In this document: one piece after another, positions 1-11,854 of the stretch
How the letters are laid out: each line of letters opens with the position of its first letter
Position numbering within the stretch: the first letter of the stretch is position 1
Source: Protonemura montana
Lineage: Eukaryota; Arthropoda; Insecta; Plecoptera; Nemouridae
DNA length: 64,000 bases
NCBI GenBank assembly: GCA_947568835.1
Contig: OX387608.1
Location: 1,166,501-1,230,500 of the forward strand
Reading direction: 5' to 3'
The notes under the pieces: generated by a model
Seen by the model: the letters and a program-made list of their open reading frames with translations, nothing else
Databases searched by the model: none
What the model was told of the DNA's origin: nothing
Position numbers and translations under genes: made by a program

Positions 1-1316
1 TTGAGCTGGACAACAGCATGGACTGCAAGCTTTGTTTGGCAAGCCATGTCTTGAGCTGGACAACAGCATGAACTGCAAGCCATGTCTTGAGCTGGACAAC
101 AGCATGGACTGCAAGCTTTGTTTGGCAAGCCATGTCTTGAGCTGGACAACAGCATGAACTGCATGCCATGTCTTGAGCTGGACAACAGCATGGACTGCAA
201 GCTTTGTTTGGCAAGCCATGTCTTGAGCTGGACAACAGCATGAACTGCATGCCATGTCTTGAGCTGGACAACAGCTTGGACTGCAAGCTTTGTTTGGCAA
301 GCCATGTCTTGAGCTGGACAACAGCATGAACTGCATGCCATGTCATGAGCTGGACAACAGCATGGACTGCAAGCTTTGTTTGGCAAGCCATGTCTTGAGC
401 TGGACAACAGCATGAACTGCAAGCTTTGTTTGGCAAGCCATGTCTTGAGCTGGACAACAGCATGGACTGCAAGCTTTGTTTGGCAAGCCATGTCTTGAGC
501 TGGACAACAGCATAAACTGCATGCCATGTCTTGAGCTGGACAACAGCATGGACTGCAAGCTTTGTTTGGCAAGTCATGTCTTGAGCTGGACAACAGCATG
601 GACTGCAAGCTTTGTTTGGCAAGCCATGTTTTGAGCTGGACAACAGCTTGGACTGCAAGCTTTGTTTGGCAAGCCATGTCTTGAGCTGGACAACAGCATG
701 GACTGCAAGCTTTGTTTGGCAAGCCATGTCTTGAGCTGGACAACAGCATGGGCTGCAAGCTTTGTTTGGCAAGCCATGTCTTGAGCTGGACAACAGCATG
801 GACTGCAAGCTTTGTTTGGCAAGCCATGTCTTGAGCTGGACAACAGCATGGACTGCAAGCCTTGTTTGACAAGCCATGTCTTGAGCTGGACAACAGCATG
901 AACTGCAAGCTTTGTTTGGCAAGCCATGTCTTGAGCTGGACAACAGCTTGGACTGCAAGCTTTGTTTGGCAAGCCATGTTTTGAGCTGGACAACAGCATG
1001 GACTGCAAGCTTTGTTTGGCAAGCCATGTCTTGAGCTGGACAACAGCTTGGACTGCAAGCTTTGTTTGGCAAGCCATGTCTTGAGCTGGACAACAGCATG
1101 GGCTGCAAGCTTTGTTTGGCAAGCCATGTCTTGAGCTAAACAACGGCATGAACTGCAAGCTTTGTTTGGCAAGCCATGTCTTGAGCTGGACAACAGCATG
1201 GACTGCAAGCTTTGTTTGGCAAGCCATGTCTTGAGCTGGACAACAGCATGGACTGCAAGCTTTGTTTGGCAAGCCATGTCTTGAGCTGGACAACAGCATG
1301 GGCTGCAAGCTTTGTT
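1..1316 (+). repeat. 50-bp minisatellite array (left window edge)
   Basis: Head-to-tail copies of a 50-bp unit beginning ttgagctggacaacagcatg and ending tttggcaagccatgtc. Several units in the first 550 bases are 36 bp because they lack the 14 bases between the two 'aagc' words. The array is cut by the window edge and stops sharply at 'gtttgat'. The same family in the same orientation fills the last kilobase. Long open frames through it exist only because the unit lacks stops in the frames used. Confidence 0.97.
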
Positions 1317-4300
1317 TGATAATATGCTGCAGTGTATCTTTGCTAGTTTTTAAATTAATTTTCTTTAATCTTTCTTAAGTCCGGATTTGGAACTACTCAG
1401 TAGGTGACTTTATTGCCGAAGTTTATTCATCTGATAACAATGAGCGAACTATTTGAGTTGATCAGCTCGAAATTGAAACGTGAAAATGGCCTCATGCGAA
1501 AATAGTATCTCGAAGCAACTTTGACCTGATTCATCCTGGTTTAACAACAATGCACGACGCATGGGCTCGGCTGGGAAGGTATGAACAGTTACCCGCACAT
1601 TCAATGGCCTAACGGGGATTCGAAATCGAAACCACCACACGTAGGTATACGAGTTCATTGTAGTAACACTTTGGTAAAGTTGATCGTATCTGACTCTTGA
1701 GACGGCAAACAGTGTTGGAGGGAATAGACTTTGATGTTGCCGTGGGGTCCGAGGTAATCATCAAGTGGTACTTCTGTGTGGTAATCAAATCCTCTCACCG
1801 CTCTCCTAGAAATGCTAGGAAGTGCAAGCTCTTCTTGCTGCTGGAGTTTTTTTTTGCATGAAACACTTTTTCTTGATGGATACGAAAATGAAACTGAGGC
1901 TTATGCAGGAAAAGATGTTTAATTAAGTTTTTGCGAGTAGGTACCAAATGGAATACCGCAAGGCAACTTGAAGTAAATACTTCAGGTAAATTAACCTGCA
2001 ACTTCAACGTGGTACTTGGCTACCAAATATAATTACAAATGAAATGCCTACAGATTACTTATTTTTTATTGTGTAAATCTTCTTAGGAACCGTTAGTTGT
2101 GTACTTTTCATTCCGTATACATTTTCTCTATTTAGAGCCTGAAAAGGATCGGTGGGTTTTACATATTTAAATGGGACCCATTGCTCTCTCAAGGCACAAT
2201 ATTCTCACAAATGTCCATAATAAACTTGTGGCTACTTCAAGCAAAGACCCAGCAATACTTTGAAATGCTAGCAGAAGTTGGTCCTCCTGTTTATGCCATC
2301 CTGTCAGAGGTCTTTACTTCCTGTCGTTAAGAACCCGCCATAGCTTTGAATATTTAGTTCATTACTTGTATAGAGGGCAGTGTTAAACGCATCCGGGGGA
2401 GTAATACGGGACGCGGTGTGCATTTTCCCTTTCCACACATTTTCTACCGTGGCACAAGGGGAGTGTATCACGTGGGTGTCTCGCTTTGCGTCTGGAGATT
2501 TGATTGGGAACCATATGATACTGAATGTATAAGCCGATTTGCGATAAAAATGTTCCGAGAATCGCTAATACCAGAGCCATTTAACTCAAAAATCCATCTG
2601 ATGCTAATAATTGAATTTTGAAATTTTTTAAAGCACCATAACATTCGGCTCTGAGACCTGATTTCAAATCAGTTTAAATGTTTGTTCTAATGTTGAAACT
2701 ACCCTCTCTAGCATCAATTTACCGTGATCAACCAGCAAGGTCACTGGGCTGCTCGTGCTCCATCTCGCCAAACCATCGTAATCGCCTGGCGATATTATTA
2801 TAAAACCTAGTAATGCGGGAATTCCAAGAAAATCAACATTGAGATAAGCACCCGCCAAGTCACAGTACCTATCATTTGATCGATTTCCGAAATTTGAAAC
2901 AATCCACATTACTTTCCGAAGTTTTCTATGCGGAAATCTTTTTTGATCGACATCCTAGCCCCAGATTTAGCGATTTGACATAATTTCTCACCCAACAATT
3001 TCAATGTGACATGGTCATGATCGTGAATTTATGCAATGAGAGGCTGCCAGCGACTTCCAAACGTGTTTTTATAAGCGATATCCACCGAGTTTATCGGGCT
3101 GCAATATGGTATTACAATTTAGTTCAGTAGCAAGCATTTTACTTACCGAAATAAGCAGCCGACTAGATTGGACATATCGCGTGTACGATTTATAGCTAAG
3201 AAAACTCCTTCATGACATCGCTCTGAGGTGCATTGTGACAATATTCTTTCTGTACCAAACTGAACTTCTCGGTGCAAGAAATTGAACTAATTAACGGTGT
3301 AACTAATAATGAAAATATACAACAAAGCAGGGAACAAGAAATCACCCTTTCTATACTTATTACTATTTTTTATTGATTTCTTATTGAACCACGCAGCACC
3401 AAAACTGTATGCACATGGCGCTAATGAAAGACCGGCAATTTGAATAGTCTAACAGGCCGAAAGTCCAAACGTTTTCATTGGATTTTACGTATCATGACGA
3501 CATTAGGCAAAAAGTTAGTAATTGAACAGACCACTGCCATCCCATTATGCCGCACAAGTTGACGCTAAATTTTGCCGATGATATTTCTCAAGACTCGGGC
3601 AGCCTCTGAATCTGGAAGGATTGAATGTGTTGCTCGCTCAGTCACTGCAGTCGCTCGGCAATTATTATAATCCCGAGCTATTTCCGTCGTGCGCTAGGAA
3701 TTCGAATGCGATAACGCTGCTTCGACAGCCGCAAGAGGGGAAAAACTAGCAGTTTTTGGACAGAGAATTGCATCGATTCACCTCTGTTTACAATTAGGTA
3801 ATGCTCGTGTACCGCCTAGCTCATTAAAGATAGAGCGTTCGTGATTTTTTTCAAAACAAATATTTACATAATCTAGTGTTCGGCCTTCGTTTTTATACGA
3901 AGTTTGCACTCCGAAAAAAGATATCAGCAATTTTGATAAAAAAATATAAAATGCATTTATGTGTGAACCAAATCGAATTTCGAAAAAGTCGTGGGCACAA
4001 AACATGGTTTCTGTGTCAACAACATAAGTGTTTAATTTCAAGTTTGTAGCTCAAGTCGTTTCGTGGCAATCTTGGCATTAGCTGAAAAACAGTCCCTTCT
4101 TCTTCGGTCAATTGCATAAAGAATATTGATTGGAACCGATTGAAACGTACAGGGCGGTAGGAGAACACATGCACCTATCCAAAGAATTTTGAATCATATT
4201 TTTAGGCTAAACGATACGGCAGCTGTGAACAAAAGATGTGAAATTGTAGCGAAATGTTGCATTGTGAATCGACGGAGAGGATTAGATGATTATAATAAAA

Positions 4301-5150
4301 AATAATCGCTGTAGCATATCCTTAAGAACATGGTAGACTTGGAGCATGGAGTAAACAAAGCAAAGAAACTCACCGAAGTCGCTGTCATCAACGACCACGC
4401 AGAGTAATGCACATTATTTCCAAGCCGAGTAAAAATTAATTCCGCTCATAATTCTGTATGCCATGTCATTGCTTTCCATCTCAGATATGAAATGACCGAG
4501 AAAATGACAGCTGACAGTTTGGCATGAACTGGAACCACTGTTTTAACAATACTTATATAATTGGTTGTACATTTAATAAAAACACATTGTCATAACAAGT
4601 CATTGCCTCAATTTTAATTTTTTCTTACTTTTTAGCAATCAAAATACAAAAGTGATCAAAGTTATGTCCACCTAACCTAAAAATTATTTTGGCGCTCAAA
4701 TGTTCAACCAGCTAAAGCAGTTCACTCCGGATATCAGGTAAAATAAAGCGATTTCACCCAACTGTAAATAACAATGATACGCACTTTAATGCGTGGTCTA
4801 CGCATTCCACGTTACCTAGATACTACGTTACGACATCGCCGATCTGTGCTGGCAACTTCGATGCTAGCGATGGTCGTGTGCTGATAACGCTCCGTGTGTT
4901 TCTAACCCAAGTAGGGCGTTAATTCATCTTCAATCTTCCACCGTCCCTCGAGCCCCCGGGCGTTCTTCGTGCACCGACTGGTCACGATCAGTGGCGACGT
5001 GCCGCGGTGGCGTGCGGTCGACGCTATCAATGGGAACTGGGTTTTTAGAGTAAAGAAACCGCGCGTCTTCAAGATGCGGTTGTAATCTTGGTCTTTCAAC
5101 TCAGTCGATCGTCTTCGTGGATACGACCGTTGCATGGTGGAACCGTTCTA
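1317..5150. other. Unique AT-rich sequence, no gene recognised
   Basis: No tandem array and no convincing coding region. Minus-strand open frames at 1449-1658, 2664-2909, 3778-4041 and 4902-5135 are short and match no domain I recognise. The stretch 4900-5150 is more GC- and CpG-rich than its surroundings. A B-box-like word on the minus strand near 1605-1640 may be a decayed tRNA-derived retroposon, but it is too degraded to call. Confidence 0.6.
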
Positions 5151-5154
5151 ATTT

Positions 5155-5400
5155 GACAGATGAAGTTAAGATACACTTTTTAGATGGGTTACCGCTTGAC
5201 AGCTCAGATTAACCTAAGTTAAGCAACACTTTTTAGATGGGTTACCGCTTGACAGCTCAGATTAACCTAAGTTAAGCAACACTTTTTAGATGGGTTACCG
5301 CTTGACAGCTCAGATTAACCTAAGTTAAGCAACACTTTTATTGAGTCACATAAAGGATGGGTGACCAGCAACTACGATCGCCAAACACGGTTCTGACCAG
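5155..5400 (+). repeat. 53-bp triplication derived from a 5S-like sequence
   Basis: Three copies of a 53-bp unit (starts near 5173, 5226 and 5279) contain 'cctaagttaagcaacac' and 'gatgggttaccgc'. These resemble the internal promoter region of 5S rRNA (gaagttaagcaac ... gatgggtgacc). The third copy runs into 'ttgagtcacataaaggatgggtgaccagc', which resembles the 91-bp 5S-derived repeats elsewhere. Identity of the three copies suggests a recent small expansion inside an old 5S-derived fragment. Confidence 0.8.
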
Positions 5401-5815
5401 TTTTATAATTAGATATAAAACAAAATAAACTTTTAACAAAGCAATTTTAGAATCTAAGAGGAGGGCAAAATTACCGACAGATAAGAAAGAGACGTAAAAT
5501 TACAGAAAATACACCAAAAAGCGTAGGAGCAAATATTTTTAACAAATTACCAGAACATTTTAAAGGGTAGAACATCAAAATGTAAATTTTTAAAACAACA
5601 ACAAAACTGTTTTGATTGAATCATGGTTTTTATACAATAGACGAATTTGAATCAACAAAGAATTGTAAATGTGAATATTGTTAAGCTTTCATCTAGAACT
5701 TTAAGACCTAATACATTTAACTCGTTTCCACGCTCATATACATTTACCATCTCCAAGAGTGTTCTTTTTTGGCTGTATTTAAAGAAATGGAAATAAAACA
5801 TAATTTAATTGAAAT
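5401..5815. other. AT-rich sequence, nothing recognised
   Basis: Single-copy, strongly A/T-rich sequence with poly-A-like runs. I see no gene, splice site or repeat. Confidence 0.5.
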
Positions 5816-6110
5816 AGCTATAACTTGACTTGCCTTGCTTATGAACTTCTCGTTGACAGCACCTATATTAGGATGAATCCTGTTGTTCGCATCGTAACGT
5901 CCTTCGGAAGGGATTCTAACCAAGTGGCTTCAGGTTCTGTTTGGTAGTGTTCAGCATTGGTAACTTCAAGGCGCCGGGTCTCCCCGAGGCACCCTTCCAT
6001 CTATATGTACAGACTATTAGCTAACTCATTCATTATCCTCATTTTCACACAATCATTCACAGACGTCATAATACCAGCGCTGCAGGGCAGGTTTAAAAAC
6101 AATAACGGCT
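5816..6110 (+). mobile_element. Old, diverged copy of the 5S-SINE body
   Basis: Matches the body of the SINE at 27755-28060 in order: 'cttgccttgcttat', 'aatcctgttgttcgc', 'cgtccttcggaaggga', a CCGGGT-like segment and the 'cattcac.gacg' end. It has many substitutions and small indels. The reading frame that stays open in young copies is broken. There is no recognisable 5S head. This is the oldest copy in the window and shows the family has a long history here. Confidence 0.65.
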
Positions 6111-6289
6111 CGATTTGAAACAACGTGCAATCATCACAGCAGACAAAAGATGGCGCTAATATCTGACGTAGAAAACTAGCAGAGACTTGACTAGTACTTT
6201 GACAGCTCACAAAATTAAAGAAGATCCACACATTTTTTATTTTATTTTAAAAATAGGTTCAACAGAAAATACACAAATATGTCTTGTTA

Positions 6290-6950
6290 TTTTTTTTATT
6301 ATTAGGAACACTACTAACCTCTCAAAGATTGATGCCCAAACAAATGCACTGGAATTTTGTCAACAAATGTCGAATATCCGAGTAGCTCAATTGGTTAGAG
6401 CAACACCCGCGACAGGTGGAGATCGGGGTCCAAGTAGCTCAATTGGTTAGAGCAACACCCGCGACAGGTGGAGATCGGGGTCCAAGTAGCTCAATTGGTT
6501 AGAGCAACATCCGCGACAGGTGGAGATCGGGGTCCAAGTAGCTCAATTGGTTAGAGCAACACCCGCGACAGGTGAAGATCGGGGTTCAAGTAGCTCAATT
6601 GGTTAGAGCAACACCCGTGACAGGTGGAGATCGGGGTCCAAGTAGCTCAATTGGTTAGAGCAACACCCGCGACAGGTGGAGATCGGGGTCCAAGTAGCTC
6701 AATTGGTTAGAGCAACACCCGTGACAGGTGGAGATCGGGGTCCAAGTAGCTCAATTGGTTAGAGCAACACCCGCGACAGGTTGAGATCGGGGTCCAAGTA
6801 GCTCAATTGGTTAGAGCAACACCCGTGACAGGTGGAGATCGGAGTTCGAGTCTCCGTTTGGGCATCAATGTTTGAGAGGTTATTAGTGTTTCTAATAATA
6901 ATAGAACCCGCGCATTGCAAGCTTTTGCAATTGAAATCAGATCTCACATA
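6290..6950 (+). mobile_element. tRNA-headed element A with 52-bp array
   Basis: About nine 52-bp units from 6378 to 6868 each carry tRNA-like D-arm and anticodon-arm sequence (tagctcaattgg, then acacc...ggtgg). The left flank 6301-6341 is the reverse complement of the right flank 6856-6893 (tttgggcatcaat...gagaggtt.ttagtgt), so the array sits inside an inverted repeat. The right end continues into the 'cccgcgcattgcaag..tttgcaat' module found at other copies. The hairpin leader seen in copies B to F is missing here. Confidence 0.8.
6792..6864 (+). other. Terminal full-length tRNA-like copy of element A
   Basis: Exactly 73 nt. A-box-like TAGCTCAATTGG, anticodon arm, then the T-arm region (ggagttcgagtctcc) and a 3' segment pairing with the 5' gtccaag. 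Of the nine units only this one has a T arm, and therefore a B box. The base before the expected anticodon is G rather than the near-universal T33, so I read it as a tRNA-like retroposon head and not a decoding tRNA gene. Confidence 0.7.
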
Positions 6951-7640
6951 AGTCTTGTAAGTTATTGGCACTTTATCGGTTGACGTTGCTGTAATCGGCC
7001 ATTTTGTTTAGTGGCTAACCCAAGGTTGTACTTCTCACAAATGGTGTTTTGGGAAGGTTTTGTATGTCCTCGTTGATGGCAGCACCGGCGCGCGCCTTCA
7101 TAAGCTTCTATCCCGCTCAGTTACCTGTTAATCGCTTTGTAGGAACAAAACATATGAACTGCAAGTACATTTTGCATTCAGATGCAAGAAATCTGGGACT
7201 CGTCAAGTTTCCAGCTCGCCGTGATTTGCTTGGTAATCACTTGTTTTGGGGCACTTATTAAGAAATGAGTCTCCTTCAATAAAGCTCTCAATTCAAAGTA
7301 TTCCAAGATGTGTTGGAAAGGAATCAGCCAATGAAGTGTTATGTAATTCATTTGACTCTGAGCATGGCGCTTGAAAACTTGCCATGAACAACTGAGAGAC
7401 GTTGTGCTGGTATAACTGTAAGGGTCATTACTTTTTTGTTGGATTGTTGGATAATGTTGATTGATGGGAATCTTACAGCACCAAGCTCTGGGTGGTCAAA
7501 CTATTTGCGAACTTGATTCAGTATAGAAATAGGTTTGCCCGCAGCGCAAATACGGTACACGACCAGATTTTTGCCAGTTTTTTTCTTTGCGAAGTTAAGA
7601 TGGACCCCGAAGATGAGCGGGATGGCTCGCTGATTTCCTC
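6951..7640. other. Unique sequence, no gene recognised
   Basis: Single-copy sequence between element A and the 31-bp array. A 70-codon plus-strand open frame (7049-7261) has no recognisable domain and no splice or promoter context that I can support. Confidence 0.5.
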
Positions 7641-8049
7641 GGGGAGGCCAGGGTGAGCTTCCAACGTGCACGTGGAGGCTAGTGTGAGCGTCCATCGTGC
7701 ACGGGGAGCTTCCAACGTGCACGGGGAGGCCAGGGTGAGCTTCCAACGTGCACGTGGAGGCCAGGGTGAGCTTCCAACGTGCACGGGGAGGCCAGGGTGA
7801 GCTTCCAACGGGCACGGGGAGGCCAGGGTGAGCTTCCAACGTGCACGTGGAGGCCAGGGTGAGCTTCCAACGTGCACGGGGAGGCCAGGGTGAGCTTCCA
7901 ACGTGCACGTGGAGGCCAGAGTGAGCTTCCAACGTGCACGGGGAGGCTAGTATGAGCGTCCATCGTGCACGGGGAGCTTCCAACGTGCACGGGGAGGCCA
8001 GGGTGAGCTTCCAACGTGCACGGGGAGGCCAGAGTGAGCTTCCAACGTG
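7641..8049 (+). repeat. 31-bp minisatellite
   Basis: About 13 copies of a 31-bp unit (gaggccagggtgagcttcca then acgtgcacggg), with variants cacgtgg/cacgggg and two short units lacking 'ggccaggg'. It abuts the 27-bp array with no unique DNA between them; the junction reads 'ccaacgtgca|gtttatcatt'. Confidence 0.95.
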
Positions 8050-10124
8050 CAGTTTATCATTGGTGCTATGGCAGTACAGTTCAACATTAGTGCTATGGTA
8101 GTACAGTTTAACATTAGCGCTATGGTAGTACAGTTTAACATTAGTGCTATGGTAGTACAGTTTAACATTAGCGCTATGGTAGTACAGTTCAACATTAGCG
8201 CTATGGTAGTACAGTTTAACATTAGCGCTATGGTAGTACAGTTTAACATTAGCGCTATGGTAGTACAGTTTAACATTAGCGCTATGGTAGTACAGTTTAA
8301 CATTAGTGCTATGGTAGTACAGTTTAACATTAGCGCTATGGTAGTACAGTTCAACATTAGCGCTATGGTAGTACAGTTTAACATTAGCGCTATGGTAGTA
8401 CAGTTTAACATTAGCGCTATGGTAGTACAGTTTAACATTAGCGCTATGGTATAACAGTTTAACATTAGCGCTATGGTAGTACAGTTTAACATTAGCGCTA
8501 TGGTAGTACAGTTCAACATTAGCGCTATGGTAGTACAGTTTAACATTAGCGCTATGGTAGTACAGTTTAACATTAGCGCTATGTTAGTACAGTTCAACAT
8601 TAGCGCTATGGCAGTACAGGTTAACATTAGCGCTATGGTAGTACAGTTTAACATTAGCGCTATGGCAGTACAGTTCAACATTAGCGCTATGATAGTACAG
8701 TTTAACATTAGCGCTAAGGTAGTACAGTTTAACATTAGCGCTATGGTAGTACAGTTCAACATTAGCGCTATGGTAGTACAGTTCAACATTAGCGCTATGG
8801 TAGTACAGTTTAACATTAGCGCTATGGTAGTACAGTTTAACATTAGCGCTATGGTAGTACAGTTTAACATTAGCGCTATGGCAGTACAGTTTAGCATTAG
8901 CGCTATGGTAGTACAGTTCAACATTAGCGCTATGGTAGTACAGTTCAACATTAGCGCTATGGTAGTACAGTTTAACATTAGCGCTATGGTAGTACAGTTT
9001 AACATTAGCGCTATGGTAGTACAGTTTAACATTAGCGCTATGGCAGTACAGTTTAGCATTAGCGCTATGGTAGTACAGTTCAACATTAGCGCTATGGTAG
9101 TACAGTTCAACATTAGCGCTATGGTAGTACAGTTTAACATTAGCGCTATGGTAGTACAGTTCAACATTAGCGCTATGGTAGTACAGTTTAACATTAGCGC
9201 TATGGTAGTACAGTTTAACATTAGCGCTATGGTAGTACAGTTTAACATTAGCGCTATGGCAGAACAGGTTAACATTAGCGCTATGGTAGTACAGTTTAAC
9301 ATTAGCGCTATGGTAGTACAGTTTAACATTAGCGCTATGGTAGTACAGTTCAACATTAGCGCTATGGTAGTACAGTTCAACATTAGCGCTATGGTAGTAC
9401 AGTTTAACATTAGCGCTATGGTAGTACAGTTTAACATTAGCGCTATGGCAGTACAGTTTAGCATTAGCGCTATGGTAGTACAGTTCAACATTAGCGCTAT
9501 GGTAGTACAGTTCAACATTAGCGCTATGGTAGTACAGTTTAACATTAGCGCTATGGTAGTACAGTTCAACATTAGCGCTATGGTAGTACAGTTTAACATT
9601 AGCGCTATGGTAGTACAGTTTAACATTAGCGCTATGGTAGTACAGTTTAACATTAGCGCTATGGCAGAACAGGTTAACATTAGCGCTATGGTAGTACAGT
9701 TTAACATTAGCGCTATGGTAGTACAGTTTAACATTAGCGCTATGGTAGTACAGTTCAACATTAGCGCTATGGTAGTACAGTTCAACATTAGCGCTATGGT
9801 AGTACAGTTTAACATTAGCGCTATGGTAGTACAGTTTAACATTAGCGCTATGGCAGTACAGTTCAACTTTAGCGCTATGGTAGTACAGTTTAACATTAAC
9901 GCTATGGTAGTACAGTTCAACATTAGCGCTATGGTAGCACAGTTTAGCATTAGCGCTATGGTAGTACAGTTTAACATTAGCGCTATGGCAGTACAGTTCA
10001 ACTTAAGCGCTATGGTAGCACAGTTTAACATTAGCGCTATGGTAGTACAGTTTAACATTAGCGCTATGGCAGTACAGTTCAACTTTAGCGCTATGGTAGT
10101 ACAGTTCAACTTTAGCGCTATGGT
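8050..10124 (+). repeat. 27-bp satellite, about 76 copies
   Basis: Unit is gctatggtagtacagtttaa plus cattagc. The period is nine codons, so frames on both strands stay open for hundreds of codons: a nonapeptide with VVQFNISA on plus and MLNCTTIAL on minus. A 2-base change near 8448 interrupts the plus frame. Variant units recur with higher-order spacing: 'gcagaacagg' at about 9259 and 9664, and 'gcagtacagtttagc' at 9043 and 9448, both 405 bp apart. Strong conservation of the DNA unit, with both strands open, argues for satellite rather than gene. Confidence 0.96.
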
Positions 10125-10815
10125 ACAATGCCGTTACCTGTTGGCTGTATTATGTGAGCCACTTTCCGAATGATCTATTCAGGAATAAAAACTGACTCCC
10201 GCTAAGCTTAGAGGAACGTGAACAAAGCAGGGAAAGCGAATGTAGATGTTTCCTGGTAATACCTTTCATGCGGCGCATTGTCGAGCCGGGGTCCGTCCAG
10301 GAAACCCTTCTCATCCTCCTCTTCCTCCTCCAACTCCTTCTACCCATGGTTTATCAGCCCCTTTCAACGGTTTCCTCGTCCTTCTCAAGGACAGTGCGAC
10401 CTGGCAACTAAATACAGCATTACTTCTGATAGCGAACATTTATTTAGAAAGCAACGAAATCTTTTTAGCAACTCAGCTTTTTAGTGACGGAAAATCTCTA
10501 GGAACATTCGGATTCTATTTCGTTTTCAAGCTCCTACTTTTCCAAACATTTTTACAGGTTCAAATCCCATGATCTGATTTCAAATATCCTGAATAGCGGT
10601 TGCCATAGAGAGACTTTGAAGCCAAGGCCGCCATCTTGAGAGTCTCTCATTTTTAATTCTCTCAAAGAGCCAGTGCTATTTTCCTGCTTTCGATGTGTTT
10701 ATCACCTAAAATTGGTAAACATTTGTTGATAAGGGTTCAAAAAACTCTAAAATTAGCATTGAAATCATATGGACTCCTACATCAATGGAATGCTACCCAT
10801 TACTAATGGGTTGCA
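10125..10815. other. Unique sequence between arrays
   Basis: Mostly single copy. A pyrimidine-rich stretch at 10310-10345 (tcctcctcttcctcc) gives the only open frame of note (10246-10572, 108 codons, low complexity). At 10625-10640 there is 'ggccgccatcttgag', a lone word resembling the core of the 45-bp repeat. No gene called. Confidence 0.5.
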
Positions 10816-11568
10816 ATCCGTGTTATTTGAGATCAGCTGACTGGATCCTATGTTCTATCCATGTTATTTGAGATCAGCTGGCTGGATCCTATGCTCTATC
10901 CAGGTTATTTGAGATCAGCTGACTGGATCCTATGCTCTATCCGGGTTATTTGAGATCAGCTGGCTGGATCGTATGCTCTATCCAGGTTATTTGAGATCAG
11001 CTGGCTGGATCCTATGCTCTATCCAGGTTATTTGAGATCAGCTGACTGGATCCTATGCTCTATCCGGGTTATTTGAAATCAGCTGGCTGGATCGTATGCT
11101 CTATCCAGGTTATTTGAGATCAGCTGGCTGGATCCTATGCTCTATCCAGGTTATTTGAGATCAGCTGACTGGATCCTATGCTCTAGCCATGTTATTTGAG
11201 ATCAGCTGGCTGGTACCTATGCTCTATCCAGGATATTTGAGATCAGCTGGCTGGATCCTTTGCTCTATCCAAGTTATTTGAGATCAGCTGACTGGATCCT
11301 ATGCTCTATCCAGGTTATTTGAGATCAGCTGGCTGGATCCTATGCTCTATCCAGGTTATTTGAGATCAGCTGGCTGGATCCTTTGCTCTATCCGGGTTAT
11401 TTGAGATCAGCTGGCTGGATCCTATGTTCTATCCAGGTTATTTGAGATCAGCTGGCTGGATCCTATGCTCTATCCAGGTTATTTGAGATCAGCTGGCTGG
11501 ATCCTCTGGTCTATCCAGGTTATTTGAGATCAGCTGGCTGGATCCTATGCTCTATCCAGGTTATTTGT
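10816..11568 (+). repeat. 41-bp satellite, array 1 (about 18 copies)
   Basis: Unit is gttatttgagatcagctggc plus tggatcctatgctctatccag. Same family and orientation as the arrays at 45884-47190 and 49708-51919. Variants are mainly ggctgg/gactgg, cctatg/cctttg and ccagg/ccggg. Most units contain an E-box hexamer CAGCTG. Confidence 0.96.
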
Positions 11569-11715
11569 CTGGTCAGTTCAGTGCCTACGTGATTGGTTTT
11601 TGTTGAAATTTGTCGCGAAGGTCAATATGTAATGACGCAACTCACTGCCGGAAATACCCGGTGCATTTCTTTCCTCGACGTGCGGTTACTAATTGCTATT
11701 TTTTTTCTGTTTCAG

Positions 11716-11748
11716 AATTTTTAAAAGGCGAGACGTTACCAGACACAG
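11716..11748 (+). CDS. Candidate 33-bp microexon
   Basis: An unusually good acceptor (a 'ttactaat' branch-like word, then 'gctattttttttctgtttcag') precedes 33 bases that end in 'cacag|gtaaga', a consensus donor. Read in phase 1 the exon gives xAA-F-L-K-G-E-T-L-P-D-T-G/x with no stop, and its length keeps the frame. Phase 2 is also open; phase 0 has a stop. The strand and the permitted phase match the LDLa exon 40 kb downstream, so it could belong to the same gene as a skippable exon. With so few residues homology cannot be judged, and chance pairing of splice sites in 64 kb is possible. Confidence 0.4.
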
Positions 11749-11854
11749 GTAAGATTCGTGGCCGACTTTTCAGAGATCTTTTTAGAACTCATCAGCCCGT
11801 TAATTTATTATTTGCTAAGCTAATCAGGAGATATATCATTTAAACTGTGATTTA

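Noticed and set aside
1605-1640. B-box-like word on the minus strand
   Set aside because: Only one degenerate box is visible with no A box or tail, so a SINE cannot be supported.
2664-2909. 81-codon minus-strand frame
   Set aside because: No recognised domain, no splice or promoter signals, and a length common by chance in this much sequence.
3147-3195. 49-bp minus-strand exon candidate between 'ttttcttag' and 'tcg|gtaagt'
   Set aside because: Splice words are fair, but it lies on the strand opposite to the LDLa exon, does not preserve frame and has no recognisable product. Such pairs are expected by chance in 64 kb.
7947-10173. Very long open frames (720 codons minus, 566 codons plus) in the 27-bp array
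   Set aside because: The period is nine codons and the unit has no stop on either strand, so both strands are open by arithmetic. Variation is no lower at protein level, and no signal peptide or splice context is visible.
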